Assembly: GCA_023375785.1 (NCBI GenBank)
Contig: SZWC01001183.1
Location: 171,978 to 204,906, forward strand
DNA: 32,929 nt
DNA from: Penium margaritaceum
Taxonomy: Eukaryota > Streptophyta > Zygnematophyceae > Desmidiales > Peniaceae
Direction: 5' to 3'
The notes beneath the pieces were generated by a model, which searched no databases, was not told the origin of the DNA, and worked only from the letters and a program-made list of their open reading frames with translations. Both the position numbers and the translations under genes were made by a program. Of the stretch, positions 1-9,490 are shown piece by piece; the stretch's first letter is position 1, and each line of letters starts with the position of its first letter.

Positions 1-17
1 CCCCCCCCCCCCCCCCC
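1..17 (-). other. Poly-C run, candidate copia polypurine tract
   Basis: Seventeen C at the window edge read as poly-G on the minus strand, about 170 bases past the end of copia RNase H. This is where a polypurine tract would lie, so the 3' LTR would be just outside the window. The plus-strand gypsy also has a G-run tract before its 3' LTR. It could equally be a simple repeat at a contig end. Confidence 0.4.
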
Positions 18-189
18 AAATGACCAGTAGACACCAAACGCCATAAGCGCAGAATGGGTACACACAGGCAACAACGAGCCACAAGCAGGAGCAAGGAGCC
101 ACAAAAGCATACGAACAGACACCACGGGGTAGAAACAGGGTGAGAGAGTAGGTGAGACGGAGACACATGAACCGGGATGGGCACGGAGA

Positions 190-830
190 GACTGGAGACC
201 AACTGCATGCACAACTACCTTGAACTTCCCACTGCAGAGCGCCTTGGTGAGAAAGTCAACACCTTGCTGACGCGTGTCAACTCCAATCAGGGGCACATCA
301 CCATACGCGATGTGTTCACGGACAAAGTGATGTTTGATGTTGATGCGCTTTGTGCGAGTGTGATGCATGCCATCGCGCTAAGCAATGTCACAAGTGCTTC
401 CATTGTCGCAACGAATAATGATGCAACGGATGGGTTGGCACAGTTGCTGTATGAGACGACACAACCAAATGCTCTCACAGACACCGGCACCCAGAGCAAC
501 TTCCGGGACCTCACTTGACCTGCGCGCGACGCATCCTTGCTTACCACTCTTCCAAGAGACCGCGATACCGCCGATGAGGAAGATGTTTCCCGATCGGTTG
601 TGCGCGTCACGATCCTGAGCCCAATCGCTGTCTGTCTATCCATCAACTACAACAAAGGGCTGGGCGTGAAAACACAAGCCGAGACACGGTATGAAGACAA
701 TGTAGCGGACGACACGAAACACTGCCTCGAGGTGGAGGCGACGTGGGCACTCGGAGAACAAGGACAAGAAGTTGATGGAAAATGCAATATCAACACGTGT
801 GGTAGTGCCAAAAAAATAGAGACCCAATGA
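190..830 (-). pseudogene. Copia RT end and RNase H domain, broken
   Basis: The first stretch (636-827) carries the copia signature TRVDIAFSINFLS followed by a conserved RYI..LGLCF block. After a frame change, about 190-620 reads as the RNase H end: SGNIFLIGGIAVSWKS, then a DNGST block, then HTRTKRINIKHHFVREHI and finally DFLTKAL near the C-terminus. These match the usual copia blocks (ISWKSKKQ, DNQSA, RTKHIDI.YHFIRE, D.LTK). An in-frame stop interrupts the DNGST region and the usual SSTEAEY motif is degraded. In life this domain would degrade the RNA strand of the RNA:DNA hybrid during reverse transcription. Confidence 0.85.
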
Positions 831-1715
831 CCTGGAGGTAGGTCGTTATGTCCACCAACTCCCCCAACGGCACATGGTCAGCGGTCTTCAAAAGTCTCTA
901 TCCAGTAGGCATCAGAGGCAAGGACGCATGAGGAACAGTGGCCAGGAGGTGGACGAACCGCTCCCCTAGAGTGCGGACGTACCTAGCATGGTGCACGGTG
1001 AGCATGCGATGATGACGGTCATGCTCAATCTCCATGCCCAAGAAGACGCGGGCAAGGCCAAGATCCTTCATCTTGTATGCATATTAGAGAAGATCCTTCA
1101 CAGCTTGGACAACCTGTGGATATGGTGAGGCGATGAGGAGATAGTCCACATAGACCAGGACGGTGAGGAATGGTGCCGTAGGTGCACTAACAAAGAGAGC
1201 AAGATCAATTGAACTGCAATAGTAGCCACCGCACTCAAGGGTGGAAGAGATCTTGAGGTTATTGCACCAAGGAAATTTCTTGAGCCCGTACAACGCCTTG
1301 CGAAGGCGCCAAACGCGGCGGAAACCATCGTCAAAGCCAGCGGCTGAGCAAGGTAGATATCCTCATCGAGACGACTGTACAAGAATGCATTACTGACATC
1401 CATTTGGTGCAGTTCCTAGTCATGCTAGGCCACCTGGCTCAGGAGTGCTTTGGCGGTGGTGTACTTTCCCACAGAGGCAAAAGTGGCATCGAAGTCCACG
1501 CCCGGCACTTGAAAGAATCCATTGGCCATCAAGCGAGCCTTGTAGAGTTCAATGGCGCCATCTGGCTTGCACTTGCGCTTGTACACCCAACGTACTGCTT
1601 TAACCTTGCGACCAGGTGGAAGATCCACGAGCTCGTATACGCCATGCGATGTGATAGCATCGAGCTCCTCACGCATAGTCTGCTCCCTGAGAGCAGCATC
1701 AAGAAAAGAACGCGC
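831..1715 (-). pseudogene. Copia reverse transcriptase, catalytic motif mutated
   Basis: Family blocks appear in order: ELVDLPPGRKVKAVRWVYK, then YKARLMANGF, MDVSNAFLYSRLDEDIYLAQP, LYGLKKFP, LVYVDYLLIASP, and KMKDLGLARVFLGMEIEHDR. The copia consensus for the fifth block is YVDD; here positions 1141-1152 read YVDY, so the second metal-binding Asp is Tyr (GAT to TAT on the coding strand would do it). Two TAG stops at 1425 and 1416 sit where copia relatives usually have Q and W (A.HD.ELHQMDV). A frame change near 1345 separates the MDVSNAF block from the YGLK block. It cannot make a working RT. Confidence 0.9.
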
Positions 1716-2528
1716 CTAGCATACTCTGTCCGGATCAAGTGGGAGTGTCGTGGAACCACGAGAGGTTAGGGCACTGGCGATAGATGCAAGGCTTGAGACA
1801 CAACCAAACTCAGCGACCGCAACCGCACGAGAAACCTCAGTCGAGATCAGAGAGTAGCCAACTGCAGAGTTCGGATGCACAAAAGTGGCTGACAGCCCAA
1901 GTGCATCGAGACCCGTGTCAGGATGATAAGGCCCATGAGATGGAAGAGAAGGGCTGACAGGGTGCGATGGACCAGAGCGACCGACAGAAGGAGCAGCATG
2001 AGAGCGCAACGGCAAAGGCCAGAGCCATCCACCCGGAGTCCGGTTGAAGGGAGGAGGGTCAGAAGAGGGCAAGGGTGCAACTGGATCCGTAGTCAAGACA
2101 ATTCGTACAGGAGCAATAGATGGTAGAAAAGTGAGAGGTGGTGGGAATGGCAAGGACACCTATGACACTGTTGGAGAAGATGACGATGACAGTGTAGACA
2201 CGACAGCAGGTGACATGACAGTGGGTGATGTGGTGAGAGGCGACGCTGCAAGCAAGGAGAGAGATGTCGACAAGGATGTAGATGTTGACAATGACTCGGG
2301 CAAGGACGGAAAAAAAGGTGAGATGGGGAGAGAGGACGCAACCGCCGGGTTTGATGAGGATGTAGACAATGGTACACTTGCGGGTGCAGAATGCAGAGGC
2401 GATGGAACATAGGTGGGAGACACAGTCGGAGGGGAGACATTGCCCTCAGGCCATCCAGTTCACAAGCTTCCATGTATGCGAGAGACGGGTGCAAGGAAAG
2501 AGACGCGGTGGACAATGTTGTGACTTTC
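1716..2528 (-). pseudogene. Copia Ser/Pro/Thr-rich linker between integrase and RT
   Basis: Mostly open in the same minus-strand frame as integrase and RT. The translation is low-complexity Ser, Pro, Thr and Ala with no recognisable fold, as is normal for this spacer in copia polyproteins. It ends with a TAG at 1716, directly before the conserved start of RT. Several other frames are also open here because of biased composition and should be ignored. Confidence 0.6.
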
Positions 2529-3104
2529 TTAAAAAAACAGAGCATCATCAGACTCAATGATGCGCACACAATCAGCATCGGAGAAGCGCCAGGCTATGGA
2601 TTGCGGAGGGATACCAAGGAACCAAAGAAAACAGCCACGGCGGGAGAGCTTCCCATCACGTTGGTCCTCAGGAAGCCGGACGCAGGCAACGCTCCCCCAG
2701 ACACGAGCAAGACACAAGTCAACACGACGACCATACCAGCGCTCGTCTGGTCTGGCATGGTGTGGAAGCGGGTCATGAGGAACCCGGTTCTAAACCCATG
2801 TCATGCACTTCATGGCCTCATAAGTAAAGGCTTCAGAGAGACCAGACTCAAGCAACATCGTGCGGACACCATCAGCCAGGGTGCAGATCCAATGTTCAGA
2901 GACACCATTTTGTTGTGGGGTATATGGAGTAGATGAATCAAAACGGACACCAAGGGATGTGAGAAAATGAAGTGTTGAACCAATGAATTCACCACCACGA
3001 TCGGAGGGAAACACCTCCAGTTTGTGTTGACATGTACACTTTGCTTGGACGAGCCATGACTCAATGGTACGCCCAATGTCACTCTTCAAGCGGAGTGAGT
3101 AAGT
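2529..3104 (-). pseudogene. Copia integrase, core end and C-terminal part
   Basis: From about 3089 down it reads SDIGRTIESWLVQAKCTCQH, then SDRGGEF with the second catalytic Asp, then TPYTPQQNGVSEHW with the catalytic Glu. After a TAG at 2790 the same frame continues with RVPH..LP and RVWGSVACVRLPEDQ, then KL..R.C.FLGIPPQS, which is the standard C-terminal integrase block of copia elements. It ends at a TAA (2529) next to an ESHNIV stretch. The family role is insertion of the cDNA into host DNA. Confidence 0.88.
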
Positions 3105-3899
3105 CTAACAAAAATGGGAGTAGTCATCAGTGAGATAGAGGACGTAATGACCACCATCGAGAAACTCAACCGGAAAGGATCCCATCACTTCAGCATGGAC
3201 AAGGGCGAGCGGTTCATCGTTGTGCGACTCAGACACGGGGAATGGGGCACGGTGCATTTTGCCTTGCGTGCAGTCAAAGAAATCAACAGTGTAGGGTGCA
3301 GAGAAGGTGGCAGCATTCACGCCAACAGCAGGCTGATGACGAAGCAAGCTACGTATGACGGCGGTGTGCACATGGCAGAGGTGTCGATGTAGCAGGCAAG
3401 TATGCTCAAGAGAGAGTGAGGGAGCAACATGGACATGAGCAGATGCGGCCATGGTCAGAGTGGGTGCAAACAACAGAACACGATACAGCTTGTCACACCG
3501 GAGACCACATAGAACAATGCGTCCAGAGGACTCAAGAGAGATAGTGCCAACTCCACGAGATGCGACGAAATCCATACCCAGATCATCAAGGGTGGTGACA
3601 GGCAGTAGACTGGTCTCGAGGGCATAAACAAACAACACATCAGGCAAGAAAAGATCTCGGGCAAGGCCAACAAAATGCACGATGCCAACACCCTGGACTT
3701 GCCGCATCTGTCTTGATCTAGTATGAACAAACTGAATGTCACCGACAGGCCTCAACAACACGAATGCAAGAGGCAATGATCTCATATGATGAGTGGCTTG
3801 AGAGCCAATAATCCAAAACCCACGTGAAACGCATGTAGGTGACGTGATGTGACATGCGGTAACACTGCCCGTGAACCTAGCTGAGAATGGCATGTGCTA
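3105..3899 (-). pseudogene. Copia protease, pre-integrase and first part of integrase
   Basis: An open stretch of about 262 codons. The protease motif that is normally W.LDSGAT.HM reads WIIGSQATHHM: the catalytic Asp is Gly (codon at 3804-3806) and the following Gly is Gln. Further on, LLHRHLCHVH and FFDCTQGKMHRAPFP are the H-H and C..GK..R parts of the pre-integrase region, followed by the integrase core start LVHAEVMGSFPVEFLDGGHY, where the first catalytic Asp (usually HTDV) is Glu. It stops at TAG 3105. A TAG at 3897 lies just upstream, immediately beside the gypsy insertion point. Confidence 0.9.
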
Positions 3900-3900
3900 A

Positions 3901-3905
3901 GAGAA
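3901..3905. repeat. Target site duplication (GAGAA), left flank of nested gypsy
   Basis: GAGAA directly precedes the TGTGAAC left terminus of the gypsy. The right flank (10416-10420) is GAGGA, one mismatch in five. Five-base duplications are normal for Ty3/gypsy integrases. Confidence 0.8.
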
Positions 3906-4832
3906 TGTGAACCACGGGGCGCCCAACATGACGGTCACACGCCGAGCCCTTGGGATAAACCTCCCAACCCTTGACCCCTTGGTGTGTGTACCAACCCTTG
4001 AGATGTTGCACGACCCTCTCCTAGAAGCAAGACCGCAGCTAGTGACCGAGGTTCCCGCCGTGCGACTCTCCAGGCGGCATTTGCACCAAGGTGCGCTGCG
4101 GAAGAATTGTAGGATCAAATGGACGTGTGCAAGGCAGTACTTGGAACACAAGGACAGTTGGGAAAGGAATGAATCCTTTAGACATGATAGATCAGTACAA
4201 GGCAAAGTACAGAGTCTCTAAACAAGATTGGCATGCCTAGAACAATGCCCTGGCTTCCTTATATACTAGCCCCTATGAGTCAACCAAAAGCTCCTCGGCG
4301 CTCTGAAGCCCTCTACCAAGGTGCACTCATCCAAATAACACATGAAATCATGTAATACTTTCCACAAGCTTTCCAACGCACCAAAGAACGCCTCAATCCA
4401 TGGAGAAACGGTTGACTTATGACCGTTTGAATGCTCCATGCATGACTGCCACTGGGAGCACTGCCTGCGGAGGTCATGGCCGCCCGAAGCGCCCTTGCTT
4501 GCAAATGCAGCTCCAGCCGCCATCCTAAAGCACCCACGGACACCAATAAACCTTGCCTCATTAGCTAAGCATCTATCGAGGGCTGCTTTGGCTGCAGTGG
4601 GCGAGAAAGTCGTTCTGCCATGTTTGAGATCGAACCGGTACGTCTCCTGTATTTTGGAGGTGCGCCTCCCACCTTTGCAGGGCTGTATCGTTCTTGTCCC
4701 TGCAATGAATGACCCAGTTCTTAGGTTGAATTCACACGGTTTTTCAAGTAGAATACATTGGGAGCATCAAAACATGCATCTGAGGTCATCATGATGACGT
4801 GATTACTGCCTCGACCGGCGGCTCCCATAACG
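3906..4832 (-). repeat. Gypsy 3' LTR
   Basis: This 927-bp copy aligns end to end with 9491-10415. Shared landmarks are TGTGAAC at the left end, GGTCACACGCCGAGCCCTTG near the start, ACCCTCTCCTAGAAGCAAGA, AGAACGCCTCAATCCATGGA in the middle, and CATGATGACGTG near the right end. It retains a TATATAAGG box on the minus strand at 4257-4265. Confidence 0.93.
4257..4265 (-). promoter_or_regulatory. TATA box in gypsy 3' LTR
   Basis: The minus strand reads TATATAAGG within the LTR. LTR promoters of this kind drive genomic RNA synthesis from the 5' LTR. The matching position of the 5' LTR (9842-9850) reads TACATAAGG, so the copy that would matter for transcription is weakened. Confidence 0.55.
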
Positions 4833-4846
4833 TCACCCCTCCCTCC
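4833..4846 (-). other. Gypsy polypurine tract
   Basis: The minus strand reads GGAGGGAGGGGTGA directly next to the inner edge of the 3' LTR. The position and purine content match the primer for plus-strand DNA synthesis. Confidence 0.7.
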
Positions 4847-4858
4847 GAGGGCACACCA

Positions 4859-5401
4859 TCATGTACGCGCTCCTGGTACGCTCAGAGGACCATGGACAGC
4901 ACTGCCACTGTGGAAATTGGCTTCGGGGATCCAGCAGTTATGCTCAGGCCCACAGCTGAGCCATTGCACCAGGTACTACCACCCACTTCTGCGCCAACGG
5001 TGCCCAAGAATCTTCTCCACCACGTATTCCTCTTCAGCCTCCACCAAGACCGGTGGATGAGCCTCTCGCCGTGCCGCGAACTGCGCATCCGGCTCCTTGT
5101 AGGCCTTGAGAAGAGAAGCGTGGAACACGGGATGGATCCCGTAGTTGTCCGGCAGCTCCAAATCGTAGCTCACCGTGAACCGCTTCTCCTTGACTGGAAA
5201 AGGTCCCACCCACCAAGGCTTGAGCTTCTCTCTGCCTACCCCCGCCAGCTGCAGGTTTTGCGAGTTTAGGAGTACCTTTCCTCCTACTGAGAACTCCTCG
5301 GCTGTCTGATGCTTTTCCGCTTGCCGCTTCATCTGCTGCTACGTCTTGTGGAGTGCATCTCGTATACCGCACCGCACCTCCGTTAAGTCACTTGTAAACT
5401 G
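4859..5401 (-). pseudogene. Gypsy integrase C-terminus and chromodomain
   Basis: It reads KHQTAEEFSVGGKVLL, then KLKPWWVGPFPV, then IHPVFHASLLK, the usual end of gypsy integrase. This is followed by a chromodomain: EEYVVEKILGHR, a stop, then YLVQW and CWIPEANF. Chromodomains bind methylated histone tails and can steer integration to heterochromatin. Stops lie at 5339 (TAG) and 4976 (TAG); the latter directly precedes YLVQW, splitting the fold. The polyprotein frame ends with TGA at 4859, 13 bases before the polypurine tract. Confidence 0.85.
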
Positions 5402-6166
5402 TTATACAACGGGTAGATCCGATCCCGTTGCCATGTCTGAGGGACATGAAGGCTGTACCCCATACACTACCTCAGAGGAAGACCATCCAGTAGAGGCATG
5501 CACTGCTGAGTTGTAGGCAAACTCAGCCACCGGGAGCTTGTATTCCCATCCCTCACCATCCGGATCCAAGATTCCCCGCAACAGCTCCTCCATGGTCTGT
5601 TTGGTTCACTCAGTTTGACCATCCGTTTGGGATTGGTAGGCCGATGAAAGACTCACACGGGTGCCCAGCTTCTTGAAGAGCTCGTCCCCAAACCGGGAGG
5701 AAAAGCTCGGGTCACGGTCCAAGACCATGCACTTCGGCACCCTGTGAAGTTTGACGACGTGTTGTAAGAGGATTTGAGCCATCTCTGCTGCCGTGATCTT
5801 CTCCACACGTGGAATAAAGTGCACCATTTTCCTGAACCGGTCCACTACCACCAGCACAATGGTGTTGCCCGTTGCGTTCCGTGGAAGACCCCCCACAAAG
5901 TCAAGTGAGATTTCCATCCACGGACGTTTCGGTACCGGTAGCGGCTGCAACTCTCTTGGCACCCGCACCCTCCGCAACTTGATTCTTTGGCACGTGTCAT
6001 AGCTGCTCACGCACTCCTTGCAATCCGCTCCCATCGCTGCCCACCAATATTGGCGCGTGAGCGTCTTGAAGGTCTTGTTGTGGCCAAAATGACCACTAAA
6101 GTGCGAGTTGTGCGCCTCCTCCAACAAAGCATGTCGCAATGACGCACTTTGCAGTACCACAATCTA
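5402..6166 (-). pseudogene. Gypsy integrase zinc region and catalytic core
   Basis: The start has the HHCC-type region: HFSGHFGHNKTFKTL, then VSSYDTCQRIK. The usual motif is SC.TCQR, so the first Cys of the pair is Tyr. The core carries LDFVGGLP (first Asp), VLDRDPSFSSRF (second Asp) and QTDGQTE (Glu), so the DDE triad is intact. After a TGA at 5606 the frame goes on with the EELLRGILD and EFAYNSAVHASTGWSSSEVVYG blocks. Stops at 6164 (TAG), 5606 (TGA; relatives have R here) and 5402 (TAA) break it. Confidence 0.92.
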
Positions 6167-6874
6167 GTTCCCCTTCTCACGCCGCCAATACTGGCCATCC
6201 TATTTGCACCCCTGCACCGTACTCCCGGCAAATTCCTTGTCCTCTGCATACCCATGAGCAAACAAGCTGTAGATAATCGGAGATCCCGCCAGCATCATAA
6301 TCGCATGCACACCCAAGTCTGGGCAACGCAAAAGCGGATCCGCAAGGTTGATCCTCCATTGTTTGTACTGGATCTCGTAGACGAAGCCGCCCTCCAGTAG
6401 CTCCATCCATCGTGATTGACGATGAGTCAGGCTCGGCTATGACTTGAGGTACTTGAGAGCGTAGTGCTCCATGTGCACCACACACCGTCGTGCCTCAAGG
6501 AAGCACCTCCACTACTTGAAGGCCTGGACCACCACGAGCATCTCCTTCTCGTGGATTGGGTAGTTGAGCTCAGCCTCTTTCAGCTTCTTGGATTAGTACG
6601 CAATGGGCTGCAACCCCTTCCCTTGGTCCTGTATCAGCACCCCACCAATCGTATAGTTTCTTGCGTCTATCGCCAACGCAAACTCCTTGCTTGTGTCTGG
6701 ATGCACCAACACCGGTGCTTGACACATGGCAGCCTTCATTGCATTGAGGGTTGCCCCTCCTTTGCACCCAACTCCCATCTGGTACCCCTTCTTGAGCAAG
6801 TCTGTCAAGGGTGCTCCCATTGCCACATGCCCCCGGATGAAACTTCGGTAGTAGTTTGTAAAATCCAAGAAAAC
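6167..6874 (-). pseudogene. Gypsy RNase H domain, broken
   Basis: It reads FTNYYRSFIRG and APLTDLLKKG, then LVHPDTSKEFALAIDARNYT with a catalytic Asp, and VLIQDQGKGLQPIAY. A TAA at 6593 follows, then SKKLKEAELNYPIHEKEML, a TAG at 6512 where relatives have KHWR, a TAG at 6437 where relatives have TQP, and MELLEGGFVYEIQYKQW. Another TAG is at 6200. All pieces are in the same frame as RT and integrase, so this is decay by point mutation, not rearrangement. Confidence 0.88.
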
Positions 6875-7825
6875 CTAGACGTCTCGCACGCATGCCGGCT
6901 CTGGCCACTCCCTCACTGTTTCCACCTTTTTTGGGTCCATGGGGATTCCCTTCCCCCTGACCATGTGCGCGAGGAACTCCACATCCTGCTTGGCAAATTT
7001 GCACTTGCTGAGCTTGTCAAACAATTGCTCCTTTCTCAATACTTCCATCACTGTCCACAGGTTTTCGTGGTACTCCTCCATCATCCGAGAGTATACAAGG
7101 ATGTCGTCGAGGAAGACAACCACGAACTGGTCCAAGTAGGGATGGAACACCCGGTTCATCAATGCCATGAACGTGACAGGAGCATTTGTTCGCACGAAGG
7201 GCATCACGAGATACCCAAAGAGTCCATAGCGCATCTGAAACACGGTCTTTTCCACATCCTCCTCCGCTAGGCGGATTTGGTCGTACCCCGACCTCAGGTC
7301 CAGTTTGCTTATGACGCGTGCGTGTCGCAGCTGGTCAAACAACTCCTCGGCCCGTGGCAACGGGTAGCGGTTTTTCACTGTGATGTTGTTGAGTTCCCGG
7401 TAGTCAACGCACATCAACAACTCTCCTGACTTCTTCTTGACGAACAGCACCAGCGCCTCGTATGGAGACACCGACTGCCGAATGAAGCCATGGTCCACCA
7501 ACTTCCCCAACTACTTCTTGAGCCCCGCATGCTTTGTGCTGCGCATGCGGTTGTGAGACCACACTATTGGTGACAATCCGGGTACGACCTCGATTCTATG
7601 GTTGATGTTGCACCGCTGCGGCAGCCCCTTTGGCAACTCCTCCGGAAAAATGTCCCTGAACTCCTTGAGCACCTCCCCAACACCAAGAGGAAATTGTGAA
7701 GCTCCCGCGCCTTCGACCGGCTGCCCCTCCGCTGCTTCAACCGCTCCAATCTTCTGCTCTGCTGCTTGTTGTGGACGCACCCAGGCTAAGCAAAACTGGC
7801 CACCCTTGCACTCGCACCCCTTCAA
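6875..7825 (-). pseudogene. Gypsy reverse transcriptase, active-site motif intact
   Basis: The leader EELPKGLPQRCNINHRIEV is the usual entry to gypsy RT (LPP.R..DH.I). Then come [73 protein letters not shown], and FLDDILVYS at about 7088-7114 with both catalytic Asp present. The FVRTNAP block differs from the common FGLTNAP. A TAG at 7511 (relatives: LKKQL) and one at 6875 (relatives: LQSFLG) stop the frame. Confidence 0.93.
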
Positions 7826-8491
7826 CTACTGCAAGTTGATGATGCGCAGCTGCCTCCCTGCTTTCGCCATGTCCGAGTCCTTCCCCTCACTCCGCCACAA
7901 TGGAAAAGTGAGATTCTTCCCGTCCGCCTTCACGACCACACGATTGTACCTCCAATCCACCTCCAGATTCTAGGCGTGCAACCATTCCCGACCAATCAAG
8001 CAGTGGCAATCATTCATAGGGAATGTGTGGACCTCCATGTCTCACACCAACTTACCCATATGGACCTTGTGCTTGACGAGAGGCCTGCCGCACTTCACCT
8101 CTCCGGACACCTGCCGTGTCTTGGCTGACGTCCCTGGCTGCCATGCAAGCCCCAAACTTGTCGCCAACTTGTCGTTGAAGAAGGTATGGGTCGCGCCGCC
8201 GTCCAGCAGAAAGTGTAGCTTCCTCCGAACCTTGAAACTCCTCTCCAGAATCTCAAGAACTAGCTCAAGGATGATTCCTAGAAACTTCCGGGTCTCACCT
8301 TCATTCCACAACAACACTTGAGGCAGCTCCTTAATCGGCAAAGGCCTTTCAGGCCTGGTGCTATCCTTTGCGGATGAAATACTTACAGCAGTATGTCGTC
8401 CCGTCCTCATTATTGCTGCCCGTTTCCCTGCTAAGCCTTGCGCTTGGGGCAGTCCCGCTTGCGATGTCCCTCCTCGCCACAAGCATAGCAC
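7826..8491 (-). pseudogene. Gypsy protease region, -1 frame relative to gag
   Basis: The pol frame opens at 8491, overlapping the end of gag, and runs without a stop to the TGA at 8042. LHFLLDGGATHTFFNDKLA is an aspartic protease active site (DGGATH variant of DSGAT) with its catalytic Asp present. DCHCLIGREWLHA, a common distal block of gypsy proteases, lies about 7971-8025. Stops at 8042 (TGA), 7971 (TAG) and 7826 (TAG) follow. Pol is in the -1 frame relative to gag, matching a -1 ribosomal frameshift (see the site at 8422-8428). Confidence 0.85.
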
Positions 8492-9474
8492 TTGCCTCTC
8501 GGTCCCTGCTGCCCACCCGCATCCCGCTGCTCAGCTTGGATTGCATCCACCTCCATGGGCACAGCCTGACCCGGCTGCTCCACTCGTGGTTGTGTTGCAT
8601 AGCTAGTCCGGCATGCATTGTAGCTTACCGCATTAATGCGCTCTACCGAAGAGACCAACTCCGCAAAGGTCCGCAACCTGAGCACGGCAATTTCACATTG
8701 GACGTGCGGCTTCAGGCTGTCATGGTAGCGATTGTACGCCTCCACATCCGAGAGGTTGTCGATCTACACCGCCAAAGCCATGAACGGTGTAATGTAGTTT
8801 TGGACCGATCCGCCTTGCTTGACGTGCTTCATCTTGTCATGTGCGACTTGGATGCCGTTGAGGAGGTTGAAACGTGCCTGGAGCATCGTCTCAAACTGCT
8901 CCCACATCTCTGGCTTCTCCGTCAATGCCAGCACACCGAGCTCCACTCCCCCCCCCAACGGTAGTGTCAGTAGTGGTTGAAGCCGTTGCCCAGCCCCTAA
9001 CCCATACAACAACCTAGCGGCATTCTGCCGGCACAATGCCAACCACCACTGCAACGCCACTCCCCAGAGTAGCGTAGGCGCATACTCCAGTCTCATGGCA
9101 TCTTCTCCCATGGGAACGCCCAACGCCGTGAAGTACAAGTTCACCATGAAGAGCCACTCACGCGCACTGCCCTTGCCGGTGTAGAACTCCGGCTCCTTCG
9201 GCTTGGGCCGTCGGAAGGCAGGTGAGGATGGATATGTGACACCCCCCAACGCATTGCTCCCTTGGCCGACGTACCTCGCCTCAACCTCTGCACGCAACTG
9301 CTGGTTCTCTTGACGCAACTTGTTGAGAGCACCCCGGATCTCCTCCATGAGGTAGGCCTGGTTGTATACCGCGGCTGCCATGTTTTTGGTCGTTACAAAA
9401 AAATTCTGGCCAAACGCAGTTGTGGCACGTCTGCTGCCTCCCTTGGGACCGTACAAAACGAAGCGAACGCCCAT
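8407..9474 (-). pseudogene. Gypsy gag with CCHC zinc knuckle
   Basis: The first ATG (9472-9474) lies three bases inside the primer binding site edge. A second ATG at 9379-9381, in a better context (aacATGGCAGCC), may be the true start. It is followed by a probable coiled coil (LMEEIRGALNKLRQENQQLR). The gag core shows PEFYTGKGSAREWLF, WWLALCRQ and EMWEQFETMLQARF. A TAG at 8764 breaks the core. Near the C-terminus CYACGEEGHRKRDC is an intact C-X2-C-X4-H-X4-C knuckle, which packages the RNA. A TAG at 8431 follows, then the frameshift heptamer, then TAA TGA at 8407-8412 as the probable original end. Confidence 0.88.
8422..8428 (-). promoter_or_regulatory. Putative -1 ribosomal frameshift heptamer G GGA AAC
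   Basis: In the gag frame the codons read CAG GGA AAC, giving G GGA AAC, a known X XXY YYZ slippery heptamer. A shift by -1 here enters exactly the open pol frame. The zero frame terminates at TAA TGA (8407-8412), nine bases further on. Just downstream GCAGCA and TGCTGT can pair around a loop of about 22 bases. An in-frame TAG at 8431 lies one codon upstream of the CAG and would block access in this copy. Confidence 0.5.
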
Positions 9475-9476
9475 GT

Positions 9477-9488
9477 GCTATGATACCA
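9477..9488 (-). other. Gypsy primer binding site (tRNA-Met type)
   Basis: The minus strand reads TGGTATCATAGC, two bases inside the 5' LTR. It differs by one base from TGGTATCAGAGC, the plant initiator tRNA-Met complement, and marks the start of minus-strand DNA synthesis. Confidence 0.85.
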
Positions 9489-9490
9489 AA

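Larger units (their letters stand above)
1..3905 (-). mobile_element. Ty1/copia retrotransposon, 3' part (pol), split by a gypsy insertion
   Basis: Reading the minus strand downward, domains follow the copia order protease, pre-integrase zinc region, integrase, Ser/Pro-rich linker, RT, RNase H. Integrase before RT is diagnostic for Ty1/copia. Most of the coding signal lies in one frame broken by several stops (TAG at 3897, 3105, 2790, 1716, 1425, 1416; TAA at 2529) plus frame changes near 1345 and in RNase H. The 5' part of the same element continues at 10416 beyond the nested gypsy. The 3' LTR is not in the window. The element is dead: protease and RT active-site residues are replaced. Confidence 0.9.

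Noticed and set aside
4438..5269. Plus-strand frames within the gypsy 3' LTR and chromodomain region
   Set aside because: They lie opposite the minus-strand pol or inside the LTR and show no domain motifs.
1..9474. TAG reassigned to an amino acid (Gln) in this organism
   Set aside because: The LINE frames from 24510 and 27963 run for hundreds to over a thousand codons with no TAG at all and use CAA/CAG for Gln. If TAG were sense, it should also appear there. The LTR elements also show frame changes and lost catalytic residues, so decay explains the stops.
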